This document shows positions 25,036 through 33,269 of a DNA stretch of 52,768 nucleotides, piece by piece. Origin of the DNA: Selenomonadales bacterium UBA7018 (GTDB lineage: Bacteria; Bacillota; Negativicutes; Selenomonadales; Selenomonadaceae); contig DJWY01000012.1 in the NCBI GenBank assembly GCA_002448305.1, positions 2,956-55,723 on the forward strand, in the 5' to 3' direction. Every line of letters starts with the position of its first letter. The first letter of the stretch is position 1. A program made the translations under genes and the position numbers. Under the pieces are notes generated by a model. It was not told the DNA's origin. It did no database searches and worked only from the letters and a program-made list of their open reading frames with translations.

Positions 25036-26961
25036 ATGGCAAAGGACATCCGCATAAGTAGCCCGCTGAACGGTAAATTGGTTCCGTTGAATTCAATCAA
25101 CGACCCCGTTTTCGCGAGCGGCGCAATGGGACGCGGTGTCGCCGTCCAAGAGCCGAAAGGACAAGTTTTTTCTCCGTTCGACGGTGAAATTACGGTCTTC
25201 TTCCCGACGGGACACGCAATCGGACTTAAGTCTGACGACGGTATCGAACTTTTGATTCACGTCGGTATGGACACGGTCAAGATGAATGGCGAAGGTTTCA
25301 CGCCGAAAGCCGAAGCTGGCGACAAGATTAAACGCGGTCAGCTCCTGCTTGAATTCAGCCCTGAAGCTATCAAGAAAGCGGGCTATGAAACTACAACGCC
25401 GGTTGTCGTCACGAATCACGCAGATTTCGGCGATATTACGGTTGAGCTTGATGGACAGTCAATCACGGCTAAAGCTCCGGCTGAAGACGCTAACGCAGGT
25501 CCGGTTGAAAAAGACGCGGACGATTCGCAATACGACGGACTGCCCGACGAAGAACGCGTTGCAAAACTCATCATGAAGTATGTTGGCGGTCCCGATAACG
25601 TCCGCACGGCTGAACACTGCGCAACGCGCCTCCGCTTGATTGTCAATGACAAATCGAAGATTCAAGAGAAAAAAGTTGAGAATATCGAAGGCGTCAAAGG
25701 GCAATTCTTTGCGGCTCAGCAGTATCAAATTATTTGCGGTACAGGTTTTGTCGACAAGGTTACGGAAGAATTTATCAAGCTGAAACCGTCATTGGCGGGC
25801 GGCGGCGGTAAGGAAGCGGCTTACGCTGAAATGAGCTTAATGCAGAAAATTTCCCGTACTTTGGGCGACGTGTTTGTCCCGATTATCCCCGTTCTCGTTG
25901 CAACAGGTCTTTTCATGGGTGCTCGTGGTGCTATCCTTTCACTGGGAAGCGAATGGGACCCCAACTTCTTACTCATGACTCAGGTTTTGACTGATACGGC
26001 GTTTGCATTTTTGCCGGCTCTAGTTTGCTGGTCGACAATGAATAAATTTGGCGGCACGGCTGTTATCGGTATTGTTTTAGGTTTAATGCTTGTCTTTCCT
26101 GGATTGCCGAATGCGTATGTAGTTGGTGGCTCGGCGGCTGAAATTGCGGAAAAAGGTTTAACGTGGATTGAGGCGTCAGCTATGCCCGAATACGCCGGCA
26201 AAACTCCTATTCCGCTTGATTTAGGCTTTGTGACAATTCCGCTTGTTGGCTATCAAGGCTCGGTTCTTCCTGCACTCGTTTTAGGTATTTTCGCAGCTAA
26301 ATTCCAGCAATTCTTGAAAACTTTTATTCCCGATATGATTGACCTTATTGTTACTCCGTTCTTGACTTTGACTGTATCTATGGCTCTTGGCTTCTTGGTA
26401 GTTGGTCCTATCATGCACGGTTTGGAGCAAATCGTTTTCGGCGCAGTTCAACAGTTCTTGACGATTCCGATTGTCGGCGGTTTGATTATCGGCGGCTTGC
26501 AGCAAGTCATTGTTATTTTCGGTGTCCACCACGTTTTCAGCGCGTTGGAAATTTATCTGCTGTCAACTCAAGGTTCCGACCCCTTCAACGCGATTATCAC
26601 TTGCGCGACGATTGCTCAAGGTGGTGCGGCGTTGGCAGTTTCGCTCAAAACTCAAGACCCGCGTAAACGCGCTCTTTATATCTCCTCGACTGTTCCTGCA
26701 TTCTTGGGTATCACCGAACCTGCTATCTTTGGTATTAACCTTCGCCTTATGAAACCCTTCATGTTTGGTTGCGTCGGCGGCGCGGCTGGCGGTGCAGTTT
26801 CCAGTTTCTTAGGGCTTGCCGGTACTGGTATGGGTATTACGGTTCTGCCTGGTATGCTCCTTTACATGAACGGTCAAATTGTTCAATACATTATCGTAAA
26901 CTTGATAGCATTTGCTGTCGGCTTCGCGCTGACTTATGTGCTCTTTAAACACGACGAATAA
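25036..26961 (+). CDS. scrA: PTS sucrose-type transporter, fused IIA-IIB-IIC
   Basis: The 641-residue protein has domains in the order A-B-C. The glucose-type IIA domain (residues 1-~155) has the phosphohistidine in LLIHVGMDTVKMNG. IIB (~185-265) has the phosphocysteine in AEHCATRLRLIV. IIC (~280-640) has about ten membrane segments and the GITEPAIFGINLRL motif. It imports a sugar while phosphorylating it. Sucrose is inferred from the IIC type and from the GH32 enzyme downstream; trehalose or another beta-fructoside is possible. IIA-first order is unusual, since most such proteins are BC or BCA. ATG at 25036 follows AGGAGGGTG; a GTG at 24976 lies at the predicted transcription start and is rejected. 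Confidence 0.88.
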   Translation: MAKDIRISSPLNGKLVPLNSINDPVFASGAMGRGVAVQEPKGQVFSPFDGEITVFFPTGHAIGLKSDDGIELLIHVGMDTVKMNGEGFTPKAEAGDKIKRGQLLLEFSPEAIKKAGYETTTPVVVTNHADFGDITVELDGQSITAKAPAEDANAGPVEKDADDSQYDGLPDEERVAKLIMKYVGGPDNVRTAEHCATRLRLIVNDKSKIQEKKVENIEGVKGQFFAAQQYQIICGTGFVDKVTEEFIKLKPSLAGGGGKEAAYAEMSLMQKISRTLGDVFVPIIPVLVATGLFMGARGAILSLGSEWDPNFLLMTQVLTDTAFAFLPALVCWSTMNKFGGTAVIGIVLGLMLVFPGLPNAYVVGGSAAEIAEKGLTWIEASAMPEYAGKTPIPLDLGFVTIPLVGYQGSVLPALVLGIFAAKFQQFLKTFIPDMIDLIVTPFLTLTVSMALGFLVVGPIMHGLEQIVFGAVQQFLTIPIVGGLIIGGLQQVIVIFGVHHVFSALEIYLLSTQGSDPFNAIITCATIAQGGAALAVSLKTQDPRKRALYISSTVPAFLGITEPAIFGINLRLMKPFMFGCVGGAAGGAVSSFLGLAGTGMGITVLPGMLLYMNGQIVQYIIVNLIAFAVGFALTYVLFKHDE

Positions 26962-27014
26962 TTTTTCATAAAATCATCTCTTGATTTATTGAAAAGTTGC
27001 CGCGCTCTAAAAAG

Positions 27015-27098
27015 CAATGTGGAATTATGAATTAGGAATGAGGAATGAAAGAACGAAAATCAATTCCTAATTCCTAACTACTAATTCATAATTGCATT
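27015..27098. repeat. Inverted pair of ATTAGGA-type heptamer arrays
   Basis: The left arm is at 27015-27048 and the right arm at 27061-27098. AATTATGAATTAG pairs perfectly with CTAATTCATAATT at the base, and the heptamer arrays continue inward. It lies between the PTS gene and the small protein gene. Nothing else is visible in 26962-27160. Confidence 0.85.
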
Positions 27099-27175
27099 TC
27101 GGGCGCGGTTTTCTTTAAATAAGGATTGCTACTGTCATTTATACCATTCTCAAAAGTTGATTGGAGATGATTCAA

Positions 27176-27415
27176 ATGACGGAACAAGAAAAAATTAACA
27201 CGGAAATTCAAATGAAATTGGCAATGCAAGACGCTAAATTTAATGTCTTCATGCAAGAAATGCGAGACCGCGACAATCAACGCGCTGAAGATATTCGCGA
27301 AATTCGCCAAGACATTAAAGACATGGGTAAACACGTCCGTAATTTATCTTTGACGGCAATGGGAGCAATAGCAACAATGGTCGTCACTGTCATTATTTCT
27401 TTACTCAAAAGTTAA
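27176..27415 (+). CDS. Small coiled-coil protein with C-terminal membrane anchor
   Basis: I do not recognise a named family. The 79-residue protein has a charged helical body (TEQEKINTEIQ through RAEDIREIRQDIKDMGKHV), likely coiled coil. A single hydrophobic tail follows (LTAMGAIATMVVTVIISLLK). The layout resembles XhlA-type phage or bacteriocin accessory proteins and other tail-anchored coiled coils. ATG at 27176 follows GGAGATG. It lies 12 bases before the GH32 gene, whose ribosome binding site overlaps its end, so it is part of the sucrose operon. A role in organising the PTS or hydrolase at the membrane would be speculation. Confidence 0.7.
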   Translation: MTEQEKINTEIQMKLAMQDAKFNVFMQEMRDRDNQRAEDIREIRQDIKDMGKHVRNLSLTAMGAIATMVVTVIISLLKS

Positions 27416-27427
27416 GGAGGAGTTTTT

Positions 27428-28981
27428 ATGGCAAAAAAATCCGGTGAAACTTTGGAGGCTATCAAGGCAAAGTTCAACAAACAAGCGGTTGATGAGCGCG
27501 TCCGTGCAGAAATTCCCTACACGTCGCGCTGGCATAATCGTTTTCACATTGACGCGCCGCATTCTTTGATTAGCGACCCGAACGGGCTTTGCAACTGCAA
27601 CGGCACCTATCACATTTTCTGTCAGTGGAATCCCGTTCCCGAAAACAAGCAATGGCACAAGAATAAATCGTGGATGCACACTACAACCAAAGATTTTATC
27701 AACTACACAATGCCTGAACTTTCGCTCTGGCCCAGAGATGAACACGACAAAGACGGCTGCCACAGTGGCTGCGGTTTCGTCGAAGACGGCAAAGTTCGCG
27801 TGTTCTATACCTGCAACGCCCGCGATGAAAATTATGTCCGCACGGTTGCGCAACGTTTCGGCACCCTTCAAGAGGACGGCTCCATTACGCTTGACGAAAT
27901 TCAAGTTTACGGCAATCCCGAAGGCTATACCGCGCATTTCAGAGACCCTAATTTCTTCTATCGCAATGGCGTTCGTTATTTCGCTATGGCGGCGCAACGC
28001 ATGAGCGACCCTGCTAAATCTTCGCGCCCCACTAACGGTGCTGTTCTCATCTACAAGGAAAAACCCGAAGGCGGCTGGGAACTTCTTGGCGAAGTCAAAA
28101 CCGATTATTACGATTTCGGCTACATGTGGGAATGCCCCAACCTTTTGCAATTTGAAGATATGGACGTTCTGATTGTTTGCCCGCAAGGCGTGCATCATGA
28201 AGAATTGAAATATCAAAATCACTGCCTCGCCGGCTACTTTATCGGGCATTTCTCCGTTGATAGTCTTGATATGATTCACGGCAAATTCCATGAACTCGAC
28301 AAGGGCTTTGATTTCTATTCCCCGCAAGTTATTGCCAATGAAGCGCGTCACATTATGATTGGCTGGGTTGGTATGCCCGACCTTACTGACACAGTCGAAT
28401 CCGCTGAGGACGGCTGGCTTTATTCCTTGACTATGCCGCGTGAACTGACAATTCATCAAGGTAAAGTACGCTCTCAGCCCGTTAAGGAAATGGAAGCTCT
28501 TCGCCAAGAGCGCACTGACGTCGATGTTTCCAACACCCAAAGCACGCCGATTAACCTTCCGAAAGGTTCCGAATCCATTATGAATATCACTTTCGGACAG
28601 GCTCGCAAGGCTGAAATCGCTATCAAATGGGGTGCGGAAAAATTCGTCATGAGTTACGACCGCAACACCCAAATTATGACGCTCGACCGCAACGGCATGA
28701 AGCTCGGCGGCAAAGGTATTCGCCCCTTCAGCGACGGCAAGAACACCGACGTTAATATTGGCATTCGCAAATTTAAGCTCTTCACTAACCTTGAATTGAA
28801 TTTCCGTCTGTTCGTTGACAGTTCCGTTATTGAACTTTTCCTGCAGGACGGCGAAGAAGCTTGCAGTCTCCTCGTTTACCCCGAAGAAGACGTTGCGCCC
28901 GTGCTTGAATTCAAAGCCGATAAACCTATCCAGAGAATCTCCGGTAAAGTCTGGCAGCTTGGTCAATTCACCTACAAATAA
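27428..28981 (+). CDS. scrB: Glycoside hydrolase family 32, sucrose-6-phosphate hydrolase type
   Basis: The 517-residue cytoplasmic protein has no signal peptide. The nucleophile motif is SDPNG (about residue 50; the common form is NDPNG), the RDP motif is in HFRDPNFF (about residue 178), and the acid/base glutamate is in WECPNL (about residue 235). A beta-sandwich follows, ending in VDSSVIELFLQDGEE. It cleaves the imported sugar phosphate into glucose-6-phosphate and fructose. AAGGAGG precedes the ATG. It forms an operon with the PTS gene. The opposite strand is open along the whole gene, which reflects codon bias and not a second gene. Confidence 0.92.
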   Translation: MAKKSGETLEAIKAKFNKQAVDERVRAEIPYTSRWHNRFHIDAPHSLISDPNGLCNCNGTYHIFCQWNPVPENKQWHKNKSWMHTTTKDFINYTMPELSLWPRDEHDKDGCHSGCGFVEDGKVRVFYTCNARDENYVRTVAQRFGTLQEDGSITLDEIQVYGNPEGYTAHFRDPNFFYRNGVRYFAMAAQRMSDPAKSSRPTNGAVLIYKEKPEGGWELLGEVKTDYYDFGYMWECPNLLQFEDMDVLIVCPQGVHHEELKYQNHCLAGYFIGHFSVDSLDMIHGKFHELDKGFDFYSPQVIANEARHIMIGWVGMPDLTDTVESAEDGWLYSLTMPRELTIHQGKVRSQPVKEMEALRQERTDVDVSNTQSTPINLPKGSESIMNITFGQARKAEIAIKWGAEKFVMSYDRNTQIMTLDRNGMKLGGKGIRPFSDGKNTDVNIGIRKFKLFTNLELNFRLFVDSSVIELFLQDGEEACSLLVYPEEDVAPVLEFKADKPIQRISGKVWQLGQFTYK

Positions 28982-29006
28982 AATTTAGTTCGTAGAAATT
29001 TTTTAT

Positions 29007-29044
29007 CCCTTGCGATAGTGCAGGGGCATTTTTTTTGCTATAAT
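29007..29044 (+). promoter_or_regulatory. Terminator of scrB fused to extended -10 promoter of the antitoxin-PIN pair
   Basis: CCCTTGC pairs with GCAGGG (29007-29013 with 29020-29025) and is followed by T8. The T-run ends in TGCTATAAT (29036-29044), an extended -10 without a recognisable -35. It shares about 50 bases of near-identity with 29716-29786. Confidence 0.6.
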
Positions 29045-29070
29045 GTAGAAAACTTTTGGAGGGAATAAAT

Positions 29071-29301
29071 ATGGAAACATTGCGCGAAGAAGCTATCGAA
29101 TTAGTTTCGACCTTGCCGGAAAAATATCTTCCGTCGGTTATCGGGCTTATGGAAGGTTTGAAATATCTTCCCGAAGACGAATCGCCCGCGCCTAAGAAAA
29201 AACTCGACCTTACTCAATACATGAATCAAGGCAAAAGAATGTTCAAAGATGCAAACGAAGTTGACGAATTCATTAAGGAGGCTCGCCGTGAAAGATTTTA
29301 A
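29071..29301 (+). CDS. Probable antitoxin partner of the PIN toxin
   Basis: The 76-residue acidic-to-basic helical protein begins METLREEAIELVSTLPEKYLPSVIGLMEGL and ends DEFIKEARRERF. Its first half resembles antitoxins that start with a short LPEKYL-type helical dimerisation segment. Its charged C-terminal tail would wrap the toxin. The identification rests mainly on context: the 3' end overlaps the PIN-domain gene by 14 bases. ATG at 29071 follows GGAGGG; a TTG at 29056 sits before that site. Confidence 0.7.
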   Translation: METLREEAIELVSTLPEKYLPSVIGLMEGLKYLPEDESPAPKKKLDLTQYMNQGKRMFKDANEVDEFIKEARRERF

Positions 29302-29716
29302 TAAAGTTTTCTTGGACACAACGCCGCTGGTTTACTTTTTGGATAACAATCCGAATTTCGGTGATAAATCTCGGCGAATTATCGATTCTTTCTTGGTTGA
29401 AAATAAAATTCTCGTTTCGTCGGTCATTACTTGCGAAGAATATCTGATTATGCCGTATCGAAATAATGAACAACGACTGATTGACGAATTTTGGCGGTTT
29501 GTAATGGATTCAAAAATAATTATACATCCGATTAACCGCAAAGAAGCCATTAAGGCGGCGAAAATCCGCGCCGAATACAAACACTTCAAGCCAATGGACG
29601 CATTGCAACTTGCGACGGCGGCTTTGCACGGTTGCGACTTGTTTTTGACTAACGATAAGCAGTTGAAACAATTCCAGGAAATAAAATGCGTGACGGTCGA
29701 AGAATGGGAACTTTGA
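29288..29716 (+). CDS. PIN domain toxin (VapC-like ribonuclease)
   Basis: The 142-residue PIN domain has its metal-binding acids in FLDTTPLVYF (residue ~7), CEEYL, PMDALQLATA and LTNDKQL. This is the usual D-E-D-D set. VapC-type proteins cleave tRNA or rRNA when freed from their antitoxin. GTG at 29288 follows AAGGAGG by six bases and gives VKDFNKVFLD. A longer frame starting inside the antitoxin gene lacks a ribosome binding site. With the preceding gene it forms a compact type II toxin-antitoxin unit. Confidence 0.85.
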   Translation: MKDFNKVFLDTTPLVYFLDNNPNFGDKSRRIIDSFLVENKILVSSVITCEEYLIMPYRNNEQRLIDEFWRFVMDSKIIIHPINRKEAIKAAKIRAEYKHFKPMDALQLATAALHGCDLFLTNDKQLKQFQEIKCVTVEEWEL

Positions 29717-29728
29717 TAAAAAATTTTA

Positions 29729-29767
29729 GCCTCTGTAATAGCGCAGGGGCGTTTTTTTTGCTATCAT
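29729..29767 (+). promoter_or_regulatory. Terminator of the PIN gene fused to extended -10 promoter of gutM
   Basis: GCCTCTG (29729-29735) pairs with CAGGGGC (29744-29750), followed by T8 and TGCTATCAT (29759-29767). It is a near-copy of the module at 29007-29044. Confidence 0.6.
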
Positions 29768-29799
29768 TGGTAAAAACTTTTGGAGGACTTGAAATAAAA

Positions 29800-30198
29800 A
29801 TGGGCGATTGGAATATCAGCGATTTTTTAGGAGTTCTGCTAATTTTAATGATAATGCAGGTTATCGGGACGCATTTGCAGGTTAAAAAATATCGAAAGGC
29901 AGTTAGCAAACTGCATAAGCTCGGCAATTTGGGCGTGGGAGCAAAGCGCGGTAAACTCGGCGGCGGAAATATTGTAATTATCGCGTGCAAAGCAGACGGG
30001 AAAATTACCGGTGCGGAAGAAATGAAGGGCATGACGATTTTTGCGGGCTTTAAGGAAATTCCGGACATTGTCGGCAGAAGTATTTACGACTTGAAGATTG
30101 ATTACTTGACGGACGAAAAAAAATATAAGGCGCATTTGCAAGCGATTGAGGCTTTGGAAATTCGGCTGAAAAATGATTCGGGAGGCGAAAAGACATGA
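29800..30198 (+). CDS. gutM: GutM-like (glucitol operon activator family) membrane protein
   Basis: The 132-residue protein has one N-terminal membrane segment (FLGVLLILMIMQVIGTHL). The GutM-type body follows: GAKRGKLGGGNIVIIACKADGKI, then GMTIFAGFKEIP. GutM was described as an activator of the glucitol operon in enterobacteria; in Firmicutes it usually sits beside sorbitol PTS genes. None is present here, so the name is a family label and not a function. ATG at 29800 lies 13 bases after GGAGG, which is rather far. Its end overlaps the next gene as ATGA. Confidence 0.7.
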   Translation: MGDWNISDFLGVLLILMIMQVIGTHLQVKKYRKAVSKLHKLGNLGVGAKRGKLGGGNIVIIACKADGKITGAEEMKGMTIFAGFKEIPDIVGRSIYDLKIDYLTDEKKYKAHLQAIEALEIRLKNDSGGEKT

Positions 30199-31277
30199 GG
30201 GCATTGAAATTTTTCCTGCGCATGTGGGGCTTTATCGTCGGAATGGTGCTGACGTTTGCGGCGTTACCTGTCGGCGAATGTAAAGTTGCCGTCGATGATA
30301 TTCGCTCGGCATTTATTGAGGAAGTCGAAGAAGTCAACAAAACTACTTACGTTATCGGGCACACTTGCCCCGACAGCGATACCGTTTGCAGTGCGATTGC
30401 CTACGCGAATTATAAACAGCAACTAAATTTCAAGTGCGAGCCGCGCATTTCCGGCGACTTGAATAAGGAAACAGATTTTATCCTGAAATATTTCGACGTT
30501 GATACGCCGCCCGTTATGGAGAGTGCCGTCGGCGAAAATATTATCCTTGTCGACCATAACATTTCCGCGCAGGCGGTTGCGGGCATTGATGAAGCTTGCG
30601 TCGTCGAGATTATCGACCACCATAACATTTTCGGCGACATTAAAGCTAAAAATCCCGTCTTTTATTTGACAATGCCGGTTGGGTGCACGTCTACTATTGT
30701 TTGGCTGTGTTATCGTCAAAACAATGTTGCGATTGATAAGAAAATGGCGGGCTTAATGTTTAGCGCGATTCTTTCCGACACGGATAATTTGCGCTCGGCG
30801 AATACGACAAATTTAGATAGGGAAGCGGCTAAAAATCTGCAAAGACTTGCTACAATCGACGACCGCAATAAATTTTTTCTGGAAATGGAACGGGAATTTA
30901 CGAATTATGACGGCGTGAGCGAGCACGATATAATTTTCACGGACTTTAAGGAATTTGGACTTTGCGGGCGACGATGTGGCTGGTCAACCGTCGCAACGCT
31001 GAACGTTGAGGAGCGCGATAAATTAAAAGTGCGGCTTGATGACTTCATGGGAAAATTTTTCGCAACGCAGGATTTAGAAATGTTTTTTATTAAAGTGCAC
31101 GAAATAGAAGGCTATACGGCGGAAATGTTAGCGTACGGAACCGGCGCAAGGGAACTTTTAGCGGCGGCATTGAACTTGGAGGATAAAAACCGCTTGATAT
31201 TGGAAAGAAATTTGCCGAATAAAAAAATAGTACGCGAATTGACTTCAACGCTAGAAAATTTGCGAGCAGTAGCTTAG
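30195..31277 (+). CDS. ppaC: DHH-family manganese-dependent inorganic pyrophosphatase-like protein with N-terminal signal or anchor
   Basis: The 360-residue protein has the class II pyrophosphatase motifs GHTCPDSDTVCSAI (residue ~55), ILVDHN, EIIDHHN (residue ~137) and SDTDNLRS. A C-terminal DHHA2-type domain follows. These enzymes hydrolyse pyrophosphate with manganese. Before the catalytic domain lie about 45 extra residues, including a hydrophobic stretch (FFLRMWGFIVGMVLTFAALPVG) that looks like a signal peptide or membrane anchor, which is unusual. The start is supported by ATGA overlap with gutM and by GGAGG. Some family details differ from classical PpaC (GHTCPDSD for GHxNPDTD), so another DHH phosphoesterase activity is possible. 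Confidence 0.75.
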   Translation: MRALKFFLRMWGFIVGMVLTFAALPVGECKVAVDDIRSAFIEEVEEVNKTTYVIGHTCPDSDTVCSAIAYANYKQQLNFKCEPRISGDLNKETDFILKYFDVDTPPVMESAVGENIILVDHNISAQAVAGIDEACVVEIIDHHNIFGDIKAKNPVFYLTMPVGCTSTIVWLCYRQNNVAIDKKMAGLMFSAILSDTDNLRSANTTNLDREAAKNLQRLATIDDRNKFFLEMEREFTNYDGVSEHDIIFTDFKEFGLCGRRCGWSTVATLNVEERDKLKVRLDDFMGKFFATQDLEMFFIKVHEIEGYTAEMLAYGTGARELLAAALNLEDKNRLILERNLPNKKIVRELTSTLENLRAVA

Positions 31278-31297
31278 GAAATTAGGAGGCTTGAATC

Positions 31298-32194
31298 ATG
31301 AGAAAAATTTTGGCGATTGATATAGGCGGCACTTTCATTAAACATGCCGTAATGATTGGCGGGCGTTCATTCAAAATCACCGAGCGCAATAAAATACCGA
31401 CGCCCAAAACGAATCACGAAGAACTTTTGAACGCAATAAACGACCTTTTCAAGGCGCACGAAGATATTGAAGGCATTGCCGTTTCAATGCCTGGACTTAT
31501 CGACACATTCAAGGGCGTTTGCATTTCCAGCGGGGCTTTGAATTTTAGTAATGGTCATTGCATTGCCGAAGAACTTCAAAATATGTGCGGCGTCCCTGCT
31601 ACGGTCGAAAACGATGCTAACTGCGCGGCTCTGGCAGAAATTAAGTCGGGCAGTCTCGTTGATGTTAAGAACGCTTTTGTTTTAGTCTTCGGGACGGCGG
31701 TTGGCGGCGCATTTATTTATAACAGGGAACTTTATCGCGGAACGCATTTTTGCGCGGGCGAAGTCTCTTTTCAGCTGAAAAATCTTTACGGAGCAATCAC
31801 TGAAAAAAATATTTATGGCAGTAGTCTTGGCGCACTTGCTTTTCAGAAAAATTGCGCGGAAATTTTAGGCATGCCGCCCGAAGAATTGACTGGCGAAATG
31901 ATTTTCGATTTGATTGCGGATAATGATGACGACATGCTTGACGCGCTTTATAAATATGCGCACAGCGTTGCGGCAATGATTTTCAATCTACAAATGCTCT
32001 TCGACCCTGAAAAATTCGCGCTCGGCGGCGGCATAAGTCAACAGCAAAGTTTTATCGACGCCGTTCACGATAAAATTGACGAACTAAGCACGGGAAGCGA
32101 ATTTGATTTCTTGCCGCGTCCGGAAGTCGTCGCCTGCAAATATTTCAATGACGCAAATTTATTCGGTGCGCTGTATCGCTATCTCAAAAAGTAA
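31298..32194 (+). CDS. ROK family sugar kinase-like protein
   Basis: The 298-residue protein has the ATP-binding phosphate loop AIDIGGTFIKHAV at residue 5. The ROK body follows, with ENDANCAALAE (residue ~107, catalytic-type aspartate) and FGTAVGGAFIY. The usual ROK zinc site is absent: GExGH reads GEVSF and the CxCGxxGC cysteines are missing, as in a subset of ROK kinases. Glucose or N-acetylmannosamine are typical substrates; the substrate here is not determined. No helix-turn-helix precedes the kinase domain, so it is not a ROK repressor. GGAGG precedes the ATG, and it lies 20 bases after the pyrophosphatase-like gene in the same operon. Confidence 0.85.
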   Translation: MRKILAIDIGGTFIKHAVMIGGRSFKITERNKIPTPKTNHEELLNAINDLFKAHEDIEGIAVSMPGLIDTFKGVCISSGALNFSNGHCIAEELQNMCGVPATVENDANCAALAEIKSGSLVDVKNAFVLVFGTAVGGAFIYNRELYRGTHFCAGEVSFQLKNLYGAITEKNIYGSSLGALAFQKNCAEILGMPPEELTGEMIFDLIADNDDDMLDALYKYAHSVAAMIFNLQMLFDPEKFALGGGISQQQSFIDAVHDKIDELSTGSEFDFLPRPEVVACKYFNDANLFGALYRYLKK

Positions 32195-32207
32195 GGGGCA
32201 ATTACTC

Positions 32208-33269
32208 TTGATAAAACTTTTAGGCATTGAAAAAATTTATGACAGTCCGTCGGGCAAAGTCCACGCGCTAAAGGGCATTGATTTGGAAATTGCTCGCGGC
32301 GAAATTTATGGGATAATCGGTCTAAGCGGCGCGGGCAAGTCTACGCTCGTACGTTGCATTAATATGCTTGAACGTCCGACCGCCGGAAAAGTTTTCGTTG
32401 ACGGGCAGGACATGACGCAACTTAGCGAAAGTCAACTGCGGGCGGCGCGTAAAAATATCGGAATGATTTTCCAGCATTTCAACCTGCTAAGCTCGGCGAC
32501 AGTCTACGATAACATTGCTTTTCCGCTGAAACTTTCCGGCACCAGTTCCGACGAAATCAAAAAGAAAGTTACGCCGCTCCTTGAACTCGTCGGGCTTAGC
32601 GACAAAGCTAATCAATATCCCGCGCAACTTAGTGGCGGACAAAAACAGCGCGTCGGAATTGCTCGCGCCCTTGCTAGCGACCCGAAAATTTTACTTTGCG
32701 ACGAAGCAACTTCTGCACTCGACCCGCAAACCACTAAATCTATCCTCGACCTAATCAAAGTCATCAATCAAAATTTGTCGCTAACCGTCGTCGTTATAAC
32801 TCACGAAATGCAGGTTATCAAAGAACTTTGCGACAAGGTTGCTGTCATTTCGGACGGCGTCATAGCGGAGCGCGGCTCGGTGCTCGATGTGTTCACGAAT
32901 CCCCAACACAGAATCACCAAAGAATTTATCAGCGTCCTTTTGTCGAATGATTTGCCCGCCGCGTTTCGTGGCAACGAAATTTCGCAGGACAGAACGCCCG
33001 ATTCTTATTTGCTATTGCGCCTAATTTTTCTGGGCGACAGAGCCGACGACCCCGTTTTAGCCAAAATGATTCGCAGTTGTAAGGGCGTCGAATGTACAAT
33101 GCTTTTCGGCAATCTTGATGAAATTCACGGCGTACCGTTCGGGCGATTTATTATCGGGCTTAGCGGCGAAGATGACGCGATTAATAGTGCGCTAAACTTT
33201 TTGGGCGGCGAAGATGTTCGGGTGGAGGTGATTGGCTATGTTCGCAGAAATTCTGCCGCTGTTGACTAA
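32208..33269 (+). CDS. metN: Methionine ABC transporter ATP-binding protein
   Basis: The 353-residue protein has Walker A GLSGAGKST (residue ~40), signature LSGGQKQR and Walker B LLCDEATSALD. A C-terminal NIL regulatory domain (residues ~270-345) is typical of MetN and senses methionine. It energises uptake of methionine across the membrane with MetI. TTG at 32208 is chosen because AAGGGGC lies just upstream; the open frame extends into the ROK gene without a ribosome binding site. Its 3' end overlaps metI by 32 bases. No substrate-binding protein (metQ) is in the window. Confidence 0.92.
   Translation: MIKLLGIEKIYDSPSGKVHALKGIDLEIARGEIYGIIGLSGAGKSTLVRCINMLERPTAGKVFVDGQDMTQLSESQLRAARKNIGMIFQHFNLLSSATVYDNIAFPLKLSGTSSDEIKKKVTPLLELVGLSDKANQYPAQLSGGQKQRVGIARALASDPKILLCDEATSALDPQTTKSILDLIKVINQNLSLTVVVITHEMQVIKELCDKVAVISDGVIAERGSVLDVFTNPQHRITKEFISVLLSNDLPAAFRGNEISQDRTPDSYLLLRLIFLGDRADDPVLAKMIRSCKGVECTMLFGNLDEIHGVPFGRFIIGLSGEDDAINSALNFLGGEDVRVEVIGYVRRNSAAVD

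Noticed and set aside
27401..28966. Open frame of 521 codons antisense to the GH32 gene
   Set aside because: The plus strand has clear GH32 motifs and a ribosome binding site. The antisense frame matches nothing recognisable and follows from codon bias.
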